Assembly: GCF_031195445.1 (NCBI RefSeq)
Contig: NZ_CP133480.1
Location: 3,774,501 to 3,838,500 of the forward strand
DNA: 64,000 bases
Reading direction: 5' to 3'
DNA from: Acuticoccus sp. MNP-M23
GTDB taxonomy: Bacteria; Pseudomonadota; Alphaproteobacteria; Rhizobiales; Amorphaceae
Both the position numbers and the translations under genes were made by a program. The notes under the pieces were generated by a model, which searched no databases, had not been told where the DNA came from, and worked only from the letters and a program-made list of their open reading frames with translations. Positions within the stretch are counted from its first letter, which is position 1, and every line of letters starts with the position of its first letter. Positions 8,762 to 19,651 of this stretch are shown here, in pieces.

Positions 8762-11700
8762 TCAGGCGAGGTCGGCGTCCCATGTGTATGAGCGCGTGAT
8801 GACGTTGTGGTCGGCGTCGTAGTCGAAAGTCGCGGTCGTCCAGTGTCGCGTATCGGGGACGTCGGTCATGGTGCGGCTGACGAGAGCGTCGTCGACGATG
8901 GTGTCGTCCCTCACGGTGCCGTCGTCGAAGACCCAGGAGCGACCGACGAGATCGCCGTCGGCGTCAAATTCGGAGGAGCGCTCGAAGAGGAAGCCGTCGT
9001 CACTGCCGGTCGCCGTGACTTTGGTCACCACGCCATCCGTGTATTCGTAGGCCCTGCCGCTTTCGGTCCCGTCGTCGTCGACCTGCTTCCTTTCGATGCG
9101 CCGGCCGCTGTCGTCAAACGTCAACTCGCGGATCGCCCACGGCACCGCGCCCGCGTCGCCCGGCCCGTCGACGATGGTCATCTTCGAGAGCACGCCGTCA
9201 GTATATTCGAACGTCGTCGTCCGCTCGGTGCCGTCATCGTTGACCACGCGGCGCGACGACAGCCGGCCGGCATCGTCGAAGCCGCATTCGATCGTCGACC
9301 ACGCTGCGGTGCTGTCGGCCCCGCTCGCATCGACGCGGGTCATGTCCGTTCGCACACCGTCCTCGTACTGGACCAGGACCGAGCTGCCGGCGTCATTGAT
9401 CTTGAACCGCCGCGCGAGATCGCCATCCTCGTAGGATGTTTCGACGGTGTCCCAGACACGGACGTCATCGATGTCGGTGCGCAGAACCTCGTTGCGGACG
9501 CCGTCGACGTACGCCACCTCGGTGCGGATCCCGCCCGACAGGCGCTCCTTTGCGATGAACTCGCCAGTGTCGTCGAAGATGGTTATCAACGTGCGGGCCT
9601 CGGAGGACTTCACGGTGGCCCATCCGTTTGCGAACAAGATCTCCTCGATGCCCGTCAGCCAGTCGGTGCCCTCGTGTCTGGGATCGGCGGTGTTGCCGTC
9701 GCTCACCCACACGCCGCTGTGGTCGGCCGCGATCTCGACCTTGAAGTCGGCGAGGTTGCCATCGTAGGCCGCGGTGTCGTGACCGTCATCGCCGTTCAGC
9801 GTGTCGTCGGCACTGACGCCCCAGAGCGTATCGTCGCCCTCCGTGCCGTTCAGCGTCTCGGACAGGTCGGTGCCGACGATCCCCGAATAGGGCGTGCCAT
9901 CGATCGTGATCGTCACCGTCGCGGTATCGCTCGCGCCGTGCTCGTCCTCCACGGTGTAGGTGAAGGTGTCGGTCGCGCGCTCGCCGATCGCGAGGTCGTC
10001 GAACGCGCCGTTCGGGTCGTATGCGAACGTCCCGTCGCCGTTGTCGGTGACGAGGCCGATGGTGGCGCTGGTGTCGAAACCGGCGAGGCTGAGCGTCGCG
10101 CCCTCGTCGACGTCGGTGTCGTTCGCCAGCACGTTGCCGGTGGTGAACGGCGTTTGCTCGTCCGTGCCGAAGTGGTCGTCGACGCCGACCGGGTCGTCGT
10201 TGACGCCGACGATGACGAAATTCACGGTCCCGCTGGCGGACGATCCGGCCGAGTCGGTCACGGTATAATCGAAGCTGTCATAGCCCGCTTGCCCGAGTGC
10301 GACCGAGGCCCATCCATCGCCCGGCGTATAGGTGAACTTGCCATTGCCGTTGTCGGTGGCGGTGCCCTCAGTGCCTTCGGTGTCGAGGACGAAGCCATGG
10401 GTGTCGTTCGTGTCAGGGTCGCTGAACGAGTAGTTCCACGTGCGGGTCCCGCTGTCGGCATTGATGACGATGGTTTGCCCGATGGGGACCACGTCGTCGT
10501 TCGCGCCGGTGACGGTCACCGTCACAGTCGCGGTCTGCTCGCGGCCATAGTCGTCGATCGCGGTGTAGGTGAAGCTGTCCTCGGTCGTCTCGCCGTCCGA
10601 GAGGGCGTCGAGGGTGCCGTCGGCGACATAACCGAACGTGCCGTCGCCGTTGTTCGTCACCGTGCCCTGGGTGGCGGTGAGGTCGACGGCGGCGATCGAG
10701 AGGCCCTGACCGGTGTCGTTGGCGAACACGGAGGAAATGACGATGGGCACGTCCTCGGTGGCGGCGGCCGTGTCGTCGGTAAGGAGGGGATCGTCCCAGC
10801 CCGTAATGGTGATGAAGACCTTCGTCGCGCTGGTCGCGCCGTTCTCGTCCTTCGCGCCGTACCAGAACTGGTCGGTCGCGGTCTCGCCCGCGGCAAGGTG
10901 GTCGAACGCGCCGTTCGGATCGTAGTCGAAGGTGCCGTCGCCGTTGTTGGTCACCTCGCCCTTGGTGTCGTGGTCGGGGATCTCGAGCGGGCCGGATGCG
11001 GTCAGCATCGCGGCGGTGTCGACGTCGACATCGTTGGCGAGGACGTCGCCGGTGGTGAAGGCGGTGCCCGCGTCTGTGGTGAAGGTGTCAGACGTGCCGA
11101 TCGGGCTGTCGTTCGCGCCATCGATGGAGATGGTGACGGTTGCGGTATCCTCGCCCCCTTGGCCGTCGTTGACGGTGTAGGTGAACGTGTCCGTCGCCAG
11201 TTCGCCTCTCGCCAGCGACTGGAACGCGTCGCCAGGGTCGTAGTCGAACGTTCCGTCGCCGTTGTCGGTGACGGTCCCCAGCGTGCCGGTCGTATCGTAT
11301 GAGCCGATGGTAAGGGCATCCCCGTCGGCGTCGGTATCGTTTCCGAGCACCGACACGGTGACCGTTCCGTCTTCGCCAACATTGGCCGTGTCGTCGCCTG
11401 CCGCGGGGGCGTTGTTGGCGAGCACCGTCACCGTCACCTGGCCGACGCTTTGGTGGCTGGTCTCCAGGGTGGGGCCGCCGGTGCCCACGCCGTGGGCCCC
11501 GCCAGTGGAAGCGGTGCCCTCGTTCCCGTCAACGATCCGATAGTAGAACGTGAAAGTTCCCGAATATTCGGGATGGGGCGTGATCTCCATCAGGTTGTTT
11601 TCAATCACGGCGTCGCCCACCGCCACGGGGAAGCCGATCAGGCCGCCGCTCGGCGTGAACGTCGTATCGGTCTCTTGGATGGCGACGACGGTCAGCTCGT

Positions 11701-13888
11701 CGTTCTCGTCGTCTTCATCATTGGCGAGAACGTCGAGAGTGATCGCCCCTCCGGCCCGCAGCGTGACGCTGTCAGCTTTGGCGATCGGCGCCTCGTTGTA
11801 GACCAACGTCACGACGCCTGGGGTGTCGGAGTCGCCGATGTGATAGCTGAACTCCGTCGGATACTCGTCAACGCCGTTGGCGATGTCCCACTCATCAAGC
11901 GGCGACCAGTCGTACTCGAACGGGTCGAGCAGCAGCGTCCCGTCAGCCCGCAGCGTCACGTCGCCGATGCCGGAGACGTAGACGGTGTCCCCGGACTCGA
12001 CCGCCTAGCCGTTGATCTTGCTCACGGTGAGGTCGATCTCGAGGTCGGTCTCGTTGTCGTTCGCAAGCACGTCGATGATGGTGCCGTCGGAGTACGTGTC
12101 GCTCTGGCGCGCCTGGACGGTGTCATCGACCGGCACGGCGTTGCGCGAGACGGTCAGCGTGGCGAAATCGGCGACGAACCCATCGTCCACGGCGTAGGTG
12201 TAGGTGGCGCTGCCGACGAAATCGTCGGAAGCGGTGAAGGTGTAGCTGCCGTCGGCATCGAGGACGAGCGTGCCGTTGTCGTCGGTGATCGTGCCAGTGC
12301 CATCCACCAGCGTGTCGGCGTCGACGAGGGTGGCGGCGAGGGCGTCGTCGACGTCGCTCTCCTGATCCGTGTCGTTGGTCAGGACGTCACCCGTGACCGA
12401 CGACGTCGTCAGGGTCATGACCTTGGTGTCGTCGGTCCCGACCGGAGCGTAGTTCGTGATCAGCGGCAGAATGTTCGCGACCTTGCCCTCGACGATCTTG
12501 TCGCCGTTGTAGGAAAGCACGAACCACGCATCACCGTCGTTGTTCTCCCGGGCGCTGAAGTCCGGCTCGGATGCGACGATAATGATCCGGTCGATGCCAT
12601 CGAAGGTGATGGTATGATCCGGGCCCGAGGATGGATCGTAGGCAGCCGGGTCGAAGTCCGGATTCCGACGGGCGAGGATCATGTCCCCGCCGGGCGATGT
12701 CTCGGTGTAGGCCCAGACGCTCTCATCCCCGGCCTGCTCCAGGATCAACCGGTCGGTCTTTCCCGCATTTCCGTGGAGGGTCGCATGACTGCCCGCCTCG
12801 AACGAATAGTATTCATCCATGAAGAGGAAAATATCGCTGCGGGCGCCGCCATAGGCCGTGTCAGAGCCGCCGCCGAGGTAGATCAGATCCTGGTCGTCCT
12901 GTCCGTCGGCAAAATCATCTCCCGCTCCGAGGTAGATCCGATCGCTGAAATCTCCGCCTTTGATCGAGTCGTCGCCGTCGCCACCGAAGATCGTGTCGTG
13001 GCCGGCGCCCCCGTCGATCTCGTCGTCGCCCGAGCCGCCGTCGATGGAATCGCGGCCGCCTTCGCCCCAGACGGTGTCGTTGCCACCATTGCCGATCAGC
13101 GTGTCGCCGCCTTCGTCGCCTTCGACCTTGTCGTCGTCGTTCCCGGCGTCGATGTAATCGTTGCCGTCGCCGCCGGAAATGCTGTCTTTACCTTCATTTC
13201 CCTCGATAACGTCGCGGCCGCTTCCGCCGCTGATGGTGTCGTCGCCGCGGTTGCCGAAGATTGTATCCTCGCCGTCGCCGCCAGAAATGCTGTCTTTACC
13301 ATTGTAGTAGTTGTGGCTGTTCGCGTCGCCGACGATGTAGTCGTCTCCCGCCTCACCGAAGATGGTGTCGTTGCCATCGCCGCCGATGAGGGTGTCGCCG
13401 CCTTCGTCGCCTTCCAGCAAGTCCTGGTCGAGACCGCCGTCGAGGGAATCGTTGCCGTCGCCGCCGTAGAGTTTGTCGCTGCCGGCGCGGCCGTTGAGCG
13501 TGTCGGCGGCGCCCTGCCCGTAAAGAGTGTCGTGACCCACGCCGCCATCCAGCGTGTCGTTGCCCTCGCCGCCCTCCAGCCGGTCGTTGTCGTCACCACC
13601 CTCAAGCGAATCGTCGTCGCCCTGGCCCAGCAGCGTGTCGTCGCCGGCACCGCCGATCAGCGTGTCGGTGCTCTTGCCGCCCTTGAGAAAGTCCTTGCCT
13701 TCTTCGCCGTCGAGGTAGTCGCTGCCGTTTTCGCCGTCGAGCGTGTCGTTGCCCGTGCCGCCGTAGATGGTGTCCTTGCCGCCGCCACCCTCGATATCGT
13801 CGTCACCGCCCCCGGCATCGATCCAATGGTCGGCGCCGCCGTAGGATTTGTTGTTTCCGCCGTCATTCAGATACTTGGGATCGGCCAC
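8762..13888 (-). pseudogene. Giant RTX/cadherin-type repeat protein with in-frame amber codon
   Basis: The start is GTG 13888 with AAAGG upstream. Residues about 10-330 are glycine-rich calcium-binding RTX nonapeptides (GGxGxDxLx, for example GGTGNDTLDGENGSD). Next come VCBS/cadherin-like modules with repeated NDTD and GDGTFDYDP motifs (about residues 480-1280). The C-terminus is a run of about 45-residue modules with DDGT and YTDGV. An in-frame TAG at 12005-12007 splits it after VSKING; AVESGDTVYVSGIGDVTLRA continues in the same frame, and related repeats suggest Gln (CAG) was lost. The full product would be about 1708 aa, probably secreted by a type I system and used in adhesion or biofilm. 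No type I transporter is in the window. The N-terminal position of the RTX block is unusual. Confidence 0.75.
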
Positions 13889-14205
13889 TGAAACGCCTTT
13901 CTACGATTGGATACTGACGCGTGCGGACCGGGAAATGCCCTGCGGTCGCAAGGCCGCTAAAACCAATTGAGCCACATGAGGCAAAGGGCCCCCGCTTAGG
14001 ACGGAGGCGAGGATCCATCTACCGAATAGCCAATGTGAAGCCTGGGATCATGGTCCCAGCGTCTCAATTCCGCGGCGCTCATCGCCAAAGTTCATCCAGG
14101 CGAGTAATCATTGCGAGAACGCGCACAATTCATGCCAAAAATCTGTGGGTGATCTGCTACAGTCGCGTTCTGCCGATCAAATCTTCTGAACGGGATACAG
14201 AAATT
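13889..14205. other. Intergenic region upstream of the RTX gene
   Basis: No protein-coding signal is convincing here. The minus strand around 13940-13985 has a tRNA-like box (TGGCTCAATTGG) but no acceptor or T-arm pairing. The segment presumably carries the promoter of the RTX gene; I see no clear operator. Confidence 0.4.
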
Positions 14206-15282
14206 CTACTCGGATAGCTCGTTTTCCGCGCGCTTGCTGGTGATGGACGGGTGGCTGAGCCAGTCGCCAAGATTGGTTGCGACCCTAGAGTCAACCGAAG
14301 GCGCGGGCAGCGGCTGGTCAAGCCGTTCGCCGACGACTTCGACGGGCGTCACCCCGAACGATGAACGGAACGCCCGCCGGAAGTTGGCCGCATCATGGAA
14401 GCCCCAGCGCTCGGCCACATCGCGGACCACGCCGCGCTCCTTGTTCGAGCGGGTCAGCTCCTGGAAGCACCGGGTCAGGCGCCGCTGTCGGATGTAGCGT
14501 TCGATCCCTCCCGAATCGGCGAACATGCGATAAAGGCTCGCCCGCGAGATGGCGAAGCGTGCGCATAAGGCATCGACCGAGAATGCCCCCGTGGACAGCT
14601 CTTCGTCGACCGAGGACTGGATCGCGTGTCGGCGGGCGCGGATAACGGCTGCGCTGACGGCGCGTGGTCTTCCCTCGAGGATCAGCGCTCGGACGAGCTC
14701 GGCAACGTCCATGGCCATCTGCGGACCTTCCTGCACCGTGGCGAACGGAAGGCGCGAAGCAAGAGCCGTGAGTGCAGTACCCATGATGCGCCCGGCGGGT
14801 GTTTCCGGGCTCAACAGATAGTTTGCGCGATGGATCGCTGGATCGTATCCAATCATCTCGTGAGGCATAAACAGCGCGTTGTACCTGAAGTCGGCGTAGA
14901 TGTTGTGAAAGCCCACGTCCCGGCTTTCCAACGAGATCTGTCCCGGCGTCAGCGAGTGCCGCGCGCCGCCGAACGTGCCGACGCTGGAGCCGGACACCGC
15001 GAAGCGCAGAAACAGACACCCGCTCTGGATGGCGTCGCGCCGCGGGTCGTAGCGCAGCCGGACGCCGCTGAGCCGGCTCCACCCGGCCGTCATTCCGGCG
15101 AGCTGCCAGGCGTGGCCGTGGGCAGCAAAGTCCCGCGAGCCGCCGATGAAGTCCGTTCCGTAAAATGCGCCATAAAAGTCGCGAAAGGCGTCCCGCTGAT
15201 CTTCGATCGGCAACGTCGCATCGTTGATTGGAATGCCGGGCAGCGGCACACAATCGGTACGCGGTCCGGCGGTTTCGATCAC
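14206..15282 (-). CDS. AraC-family transcriptional regulator
   Basis: The start is GTG 15282, six bases after an excellent GGAGGAG; longer frames upstream lack this. The 358-residue protein has an N-terminal AraC_binding_2-like sensor domain (about 60-200). The C-terminal AraC HTH pair (about 225-330) shows FAISRASLYRMFADSGG and VAERWGFHDAANFRRAFRSS, the normal two-helix signature. It would bind DNA and activate or repress nearby genes on sensing a small molecule. It lies 317 bases upstream of the RTX gene in the same direction and next to a dead peptide-type ABC ATPase; its target is not evident. Confidence 0.85.
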   Translation of the reverse strand: MIETAGPRTDCVPLPGIPINDATLPIEDQRDAFRDFYGAFYGTDFIGGSRDFAAHGHAWQLAGMTAGWSRLSGVRLRYDPRRDAIQSGCLFLRFAVSGSSVGTFGGARHSLTPGQISLESRDVGFHNIYADFRYNALFMPHEMIGYDPAIHRANYLLSPETPAGRIMGTALTALASRLPFATVQEGPQMAMDVAELVRALILEGRPRAVSAAVIRARRHAIQSSVDEELSTGAFSVDALCARFAISRASLYRMFADSGGIERYIRQRRLTRCFQELTRSNKERGVVRDVAERWGFHDAANFRRAFRSSFGVTPVEVVGERLDQPLPAPSVDSRVATNLGDWLSHPSITSKRAENELSE

Positions 15283-15425
15283 GTTGGCTCCTCCATACCG
15301 AGCGGGCTGATGCGCGCCGCTGAGCGACCGCCGCCGACCGGCATCAGCGTAGGCACGCCCGCCTCGCACTCGGCAAATGCGCGCGGATAGCGAGGCGCAA
15401 ACGGGCACCCGGGCAGCGGCGGGAA

Positions 15426-16110
15426 CTAGCTTTGCACAGACTCACCGAGCGGCAATAGGCGGTTCCGCTGCCGCGGATCGAGCGGAGGGACCGCCAGAAG
15501 CAGCGCTCGCGGGTAGGGATGCGCCGGGCGGGCGACGACGTGCGCAACCGGCACGCTCTGCACGATGCGGCCGAGGCACATGACGATGACGTCGTCTGCC
15601 ATGCTCTCCACCGTCGCCAGGCTACGCGAAATTCGGAGGTAGCCGAGGCCACGGCTCTCCTGAAGCTAACGCAGCGGATTGACAGTCTTTGCCAGGAAGG
15701 AGACGTCGAGTGCCGCCGTCGGCTCGCCGAGGAGGGGAGTGTCCGGCTCGCACCTCAGCGCCATCGCGATCATCACGCACTGGCGCTGTCCGCCGGAGAA
15801 CTCAAGAAGTACCCGCACAAGCTCGGGACGGCTGACCGCAGCAAGTCTGGCCGCCGCCATCGCCCGCGCAGCAGAGCGGCTGGCATCGCGCTGTCGGCGG
15901 ATGATATCGGAAAGCTGACCTCCCACCGTGGAGAACGGGCCGAGCGACCTGGTGGCGTCCTGAAAGATCATCGCGCATCGCCGCCCGCGAACCTCGCGCA
16001 GCGGCTCCGGTATGGCACCGACGATGTCGATGCCGCCTATCGCCACGCGGCCGGACACCCGCGCGCCAGCCGGCGCGCGGGCCGTGGAACCGTGGCCGAG
16101 CCCTCACCTA
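15426..16110 (-). pseudogene. Oligopeptide-type ABC transporter ATPase, degenerate
   Basis: Recognisable pieces are the Q-loop (AMIFQDATRSLGP), the signature LEFSGGQRQ, and the D-loop/end region PHPYPRALLLAVPPLDPRQR? typical of Dpp/Opp ATPases (here ARPAHPYPRALLLAVPPL). Walker A is eroded to GHGST without Lys. Walker B reads TPLLGEPTAALD, with Gly replacing the Asp. An in-frame TAG at 15666-15668 interrupts VNPLR*LQESRGLGYL. No start codon or partner permease remains. It is a relic of a dipeptide/oligopeptide importer. Confidence 0.75.
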
Positions 16111-16178
16111 AAGGCGCGGAGTGAAGCGCGTTGTGGGTGTACGGCTCGCCGGGCTGGGTTCGGTCACGACGCGTCGCT

Positions 16179-16910
16179 TCAACCTGCGATCAGCAAAGCG
16201 GCGTAGCCGGCGGCGGCGAGGGCGAATGGCCAGAACCGGCTCTGCCTTTCTTCCGGCAGCTCTTCTTTCAAGACGTTCAGCACCACGCCGCCGGCAAGGA
16301 ACGCGAACAGCAATCCTGTCGCCAGTTCCGGGATCTTCACGACCAGCGCCAAAACCCATCCGACGCAGACTGCAGCCACGAGGATCCAGCGTCCGGGTGT
16401 ATCGTAACGTTCCTTGTGGTGCTGACGCAGCCCGAAATCAACGGTCACAAAGTGCATCGCCATTGCGAAGAAGTAAATCATCAGGGACCAGAGGCCCGTT
16501 TCTTCCCGATGAACCAGCAGGTAGCCGATCAGAAAATTGTAGACGGCGAATGAGCCGAGGTGAACTCGGAACAGCCCAGCCGCGACTACGTCCTGTGCGC
16601 CGCCGTGCAGTGACTTGCCTCGGGATGTCTTGGCCAATCGCTCCAGACCGTAGAAGCTCGCGAGCCCGACGAGAGCGACCAGGAAGACCCAGCTCTCCGC
16701 CACCTCAGGGGCTACTCCCAGTCCTTGCGCAAAGGTGCTCTGGTGCGCGCTGAGTTCGGGAAGGACGTGCAGGAAAACGTAGGCCACGGCAATTCCGCCA
16801 GCTGCAGATAGCCATCGACTGCGGGGCGCCACGTCGAGGAAGCGCAGGCGGCCAATCAACAGGTGGATCAGACAGAAGCCGATCGTGAGGAGCGCGGTTA
16901 GGTAGATCAT
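16179..16910 (-). CDS. Polytopic membrane protein, ZIP-like
   Basis: 243 residues with about seven hydrophobic segments, starting MIYLTALLTIGFCLIHLLIG. A central loop contains AMHFVTVDFGLRQHHKERYD, and the C-terminus has GGVVLNVLKEELPEER. The overall pattern, with a His-rich loop and the KEELPEER motif, recalls ZIP metal transporters, but the metal-binding helix signature is not clearly present, so transport of zinc or iron is only a suggestion. On the minus strand GGAAC is followed after 16 bases by GGTT just before the start, a one-mismatch sigma-EcfG-like promoter that would give an almost leaderless mRNA. It follows the kinase gene after an 87-base gap. Confidence 0.55.
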   Translation of the reverse strand: MIYLTALLTIGFCLIHLLIGRLRFLDVAPRSRWLSAAGGIAVAYVFLHVLPELSAHQSTFAQGLGVAPEVAESWVFLVALVGLASFYGLERLAKTSRGKSLHGGAQDVVAAGLFRVHLGSFAVYNFLIGYLLVHREETGLWSLMIYFFAMAMHFVTVDFGLRQHHKERYDTPGRWILVAAVCVGWVLALVVKIPELATGLLFAFLAGGVVLNVLKEELPEERQSRFWPFALAAAGYAALLIAG

Positions 16911-16997
16911 CGCAATATAACCGACCTGCCGGAGCTGCGTTCCCGCCCTGCAAGAGGGGATTGCAGCTGGCCCGGCTAATGAACGGGTGTGGGGGCC

Positions 16998-18041
16998 TTA
17001 TTTCTGCAGTTTGAAACTTAGGCGGCAACGGACGCCGGTTGGTTCGTAGGACAATTCTGTCTCTCCATTCGGCATAGCCGACTTGATGACTGTCGTACCG
17101 AAGCCTTCACGCTCCGGAGCGATGACTTGAGGGCCGCCCATCTCAGCCCACAGCAACATGACCTTGCCGCCTGCATCGTGCGACCAAGTAACCGCGACGC
17201 GGCCCTGCGGCGTCGAGAGAGCGCCATACTTGCGCGCATTGGACGCCAGTTCGTGCATGACGAGCCCAAGCCCCGTCGCCTGATCGCTTGCCAGACTGAT
17301 GTCGGGTCCCTCCAACGTCAGCACGCCGCGCTCGTCCGGCGTCAGCAGGCCGCCGGCTGTCGCCTCGATAACGAGCTTCAGCGGAGCCGCTTGCCAGTTG
17401 CCCTCGCGCAGCGCGTCGTAAGCTCGGGAAAGCGCGTTCATCCGCGCCCGGAAAGCGGTCCGGAATTCTGCGGAGTTGCCCGCAGCCGCCTCCGTCAGGA
17501 TCCCGAGCGACGAAACCATGGAGAAGACGTTCTTCACCCGGTGACTCAGTTCCTCGAAAAGAACGTTGGCATGGGTCTCGGCGCGGCTGTGTTTCTCGAT
17601 CAGATCGGCAAGGTCGTACTGCCGGCGTCGCGCGACCAGCGCACTTTGGACAGCCGTCGCAATCTCCAGGATGCTGCTGGGCCGGATGAGAACCGTGATC
17701 GGCTGCCCGTCTCGGGCGTCCAGGAGCCGGCGGGCCCAGCGCTCCGCCTGAATTTCCGATTCCCCCAGCAGGACGACAGGCGGGGCGGACCAAAGCGGCT
17801 CCCGCGTCAACAGATCGATCAGCGCATCGAGCGTCGCGGGCGTCATCGCCTCGGCGGTCAGAAGGAAGGCCCCAACCTCTAGCCTGTGCGCGCTCCGTAG
17901 CTGGCAGTCGAGTGAAGCGCGCCGAGCAACGTCTATCGATCGCTCCAGCAGGATCTGCTCGAGGACGGATGCATCGCGCGCGAAAGGGGCAAGAACGACG
18001 AGGCGTTCCGAGCGCACGAGGTCGCCCTGATCCACCGTCAC
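16998..18041 (-). CDS. HWE-family sensor histidine kinase
   Basis: 347 residues. The N-terminal 125 or so resemble a degenerate receiver domain (VLAPFARDASVLEQILLE, no clear phospho-Asp site). The C-terminal kinase has the H-box EELSHRVKNVFSMVSSLG (phospho-His in SHRVKN) and the N-box HELASNARKYGALS, with an ATP-binding lid GFGTTVIKSAM, all typical of HWE/HisKA_2 kinases in alphaproteobacteria. It starts at GTG 18041, overlapping the KaiC-like stop by four bases (GTGA), so the two are translationally coupled. No transmembrane segment is seen, so it is cytoplasmic. The likely partner is the KaiC-like ATPase and possibly the receiver at 23993. Confidence 0.85.
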   Translation of the reverse strand: MTVDQGDLVRSERLVVLAPFARDASVLEQILLERSIDVARRASLDCQLRSAHRLEVGAFLLTAEAMTPATLDALIDLLTREPLWSAPPVVLLGESEIQAERWARRLLDARDGQPITVLIRPSSILEIATAVQSALVARRRQYDLADLIEKHSRAETHANVLFEELSHRVKNVFSMVSSLGILTEAAAGNSAEFRTAFRARMNALSRAYDALREGNWQAAPLKLVIEATAGGLLTPDERGVLTLEGPDISLASDQATGLGLVMHELASNARKYGALSTPQGRVAVTWSHDAGGKVMLLWAEMGGPQVIAPEREGFGTTVIKSAMPNGETELSYEPTGVRCRLSFKLQK

Positions 18042-19484
18042 GACGCCTCGTCGTTGACAGCGTCACGGGTGACACCGAACGCTCCCTCGATCGGGCGGAT
18101 CGTCACGCCGGGCGGGTCGATATGGAGAGCGCGGATGGCTCGGGAATGCGGTCCGAAGCGCTTCTTCCCCACCCAGATGGAGCGGCCGATCTCGCCATCC
18201 TGGCGATACTGCGACAGCCGGATCACGTTGTCAGTCAGGAAGCTGAAATCAATTTCGGATTGGCCGGCCTGCTGTTCCGCGGACTCGTTCAGCGTCAACA
18301 CGGTGGCAACGCCCATCTGCTTCAGCGAATTGAGCAGCGCGTTGAACTGCGGCAGCAATTCGCCCCCCGCGCGCAGGGTCCGGACGAAGCCTGTCAGGCT
18401 ATCAATCACGATCAGGCGAGCGCCCTCCTCGACGACATTCTCGATCCGCCGGAAGAGCTGCCCCTGGGTTATTTCGGTCGGGTTGAATTGCTCCAGATGC
18501 AGCAGCCGCTTGTCGATATGGCCCTTGAAATCCATGCCGATGTCCTGGGCCCGACCGAGCACGTCGTCGTACAACTCCTCGAACAGAAAGAAGCCCGCCT
18601 TGATGCCCCGCTGCGCCGTTGCGTCGACCAGCTTGGCCGACAGGATGGACTTCCCCGCGCCCGTGTCTCCGATGATGAGCGTGGTGCTGTTGCCGGGCAA
18701 TCCGCCGCCCAGAAGCTCGTCGAGGGTCTCGTCTCCCGTCTTGACCTCCCAGTTTTCCGTCTCGCGTCGCTCCCCGCGCGGAACGAGGCGGGGAAACACC
18801 GCGAGCCCGCCTTTCTCGATCGTCATGTCGTGAAAGCCTTCGAAGAAGGGGCTCCCGCATCTTGATGACCTGGAGGCGCCGGTGCGTCACGCCGAATTCC
18901 GGCGTCGTCCAGTCCAGCCGGATGGTGCCGTGTGTGGTCAGTTCGGTGCTCTCGACCGTTCCCAAGCCGTCGAACGCCTCGATCAGAAGGGCCGTCGTCT
19001 TCGCCTTCGAAAGGGCGGTCTTCAGCCCCAGGATCGCGCGGCGGAAGCGCAGCATCGACGTGCTGATGAGGCGCAGTTCCGCGAGACTGTCGATGACGAC
19101 GCGGCGGGGTTCGTGGTCCTCAATCCGCGCGACGATCCTCTCGATCAACTCGGCGAGCTCCTCCTCCGACGTGTGCAGGACCGTTTGGGTGTGCGACACG
19201 TCGCTCACCTCCGACGCCAGCAGCTCGACGATCTCGATGCCGGACAGGTCCAGCCCGTGCGAGTTTGCGATACCAATAAGTTCGCCGCGGGTTTGCGAAA
19301 GCGTGAGGTAGAGGCATCTACCCGCTTCGTCCGGCTCCACCCCGGCCAGAAGAAACTGGAGCGCAAGGGTCGTCTTCCCCGTTCCCGGCCCGCCTTCGAC
19401 GAGATAGACATGCTCCGCTTCCAGGCCGCCCTGCAGGATGCTGTCGAGGCCCTCGACCCCTGTGGAAATCCGCTTCGCCAACAT
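18038..19484 (-). pseudogene. KaiC-like double-domain ATPase, one-base frameshift between domains
   Basis: The start ATG 19484 has GGAGG five bases upstream. Domain 1 (RecA/KaiC fold) has Walker A GGPGTGKTT and Walker B RRVVIDSLAEL. Domain 2, in another frame, has Walker A GDTGAGKS and Walker B ARLIVIDSLTGF. They meet at a run of four G on the plus strand (18848-18851): with three, the coding strand would read MREPFFEGFHDMTIEKGG and join both domains into a normal KaiC-like protein of about 481 aa. No KaiA or KaiB is present. Such proteins in non-cyanobacteria couple ATP hydrolysis to histidine kinases in stress signalling, and an HWE kinase is coupled directly downstream. The frameshift may be a sequencing error; an ATG at 18826 could also allow domain 2 to be made separately. 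Confidence 0.8.
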
Positions 19485-19651
19485 TGTCCTCCGTCCTGAT
19501 ATGAGGGCCGCCGGCTGTCATACTCACGTTTCTTCGGGAGGTTGCTTACGCCGTCCTTCTTCTCGATAAAGCAGGTGGTGCGGGAAGTGAACAGGACACC
19601 GAGCCTGCCTCTCTAGGCGAGCCTGGACGGATCCACTTCAGCGTATAGCGG

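Noticed and set aside
12960-13890. Short-period DNA repeats that could suggest a CRISPR array
   Set aside because: The periodicity is that of the 27-base RTX nonapeptide codons within an open reading frame; no spacers or constant repeats exist.
8807-13891. Plus-strand ORFs of 831 and 813 codons opposite the RTX gene
   Set aside because: They mirror the repetitive Asp/Gly codons of the RTX and cadherin modules and have Val/Asp-rich low-complexity sequence without domains.
13940-13985. tRNA-like box A on the minus strand (TGGCTCAATTGG)
   Set aside because: No matching acceptor stem, anticodon stem or T-arm could be folded around it.
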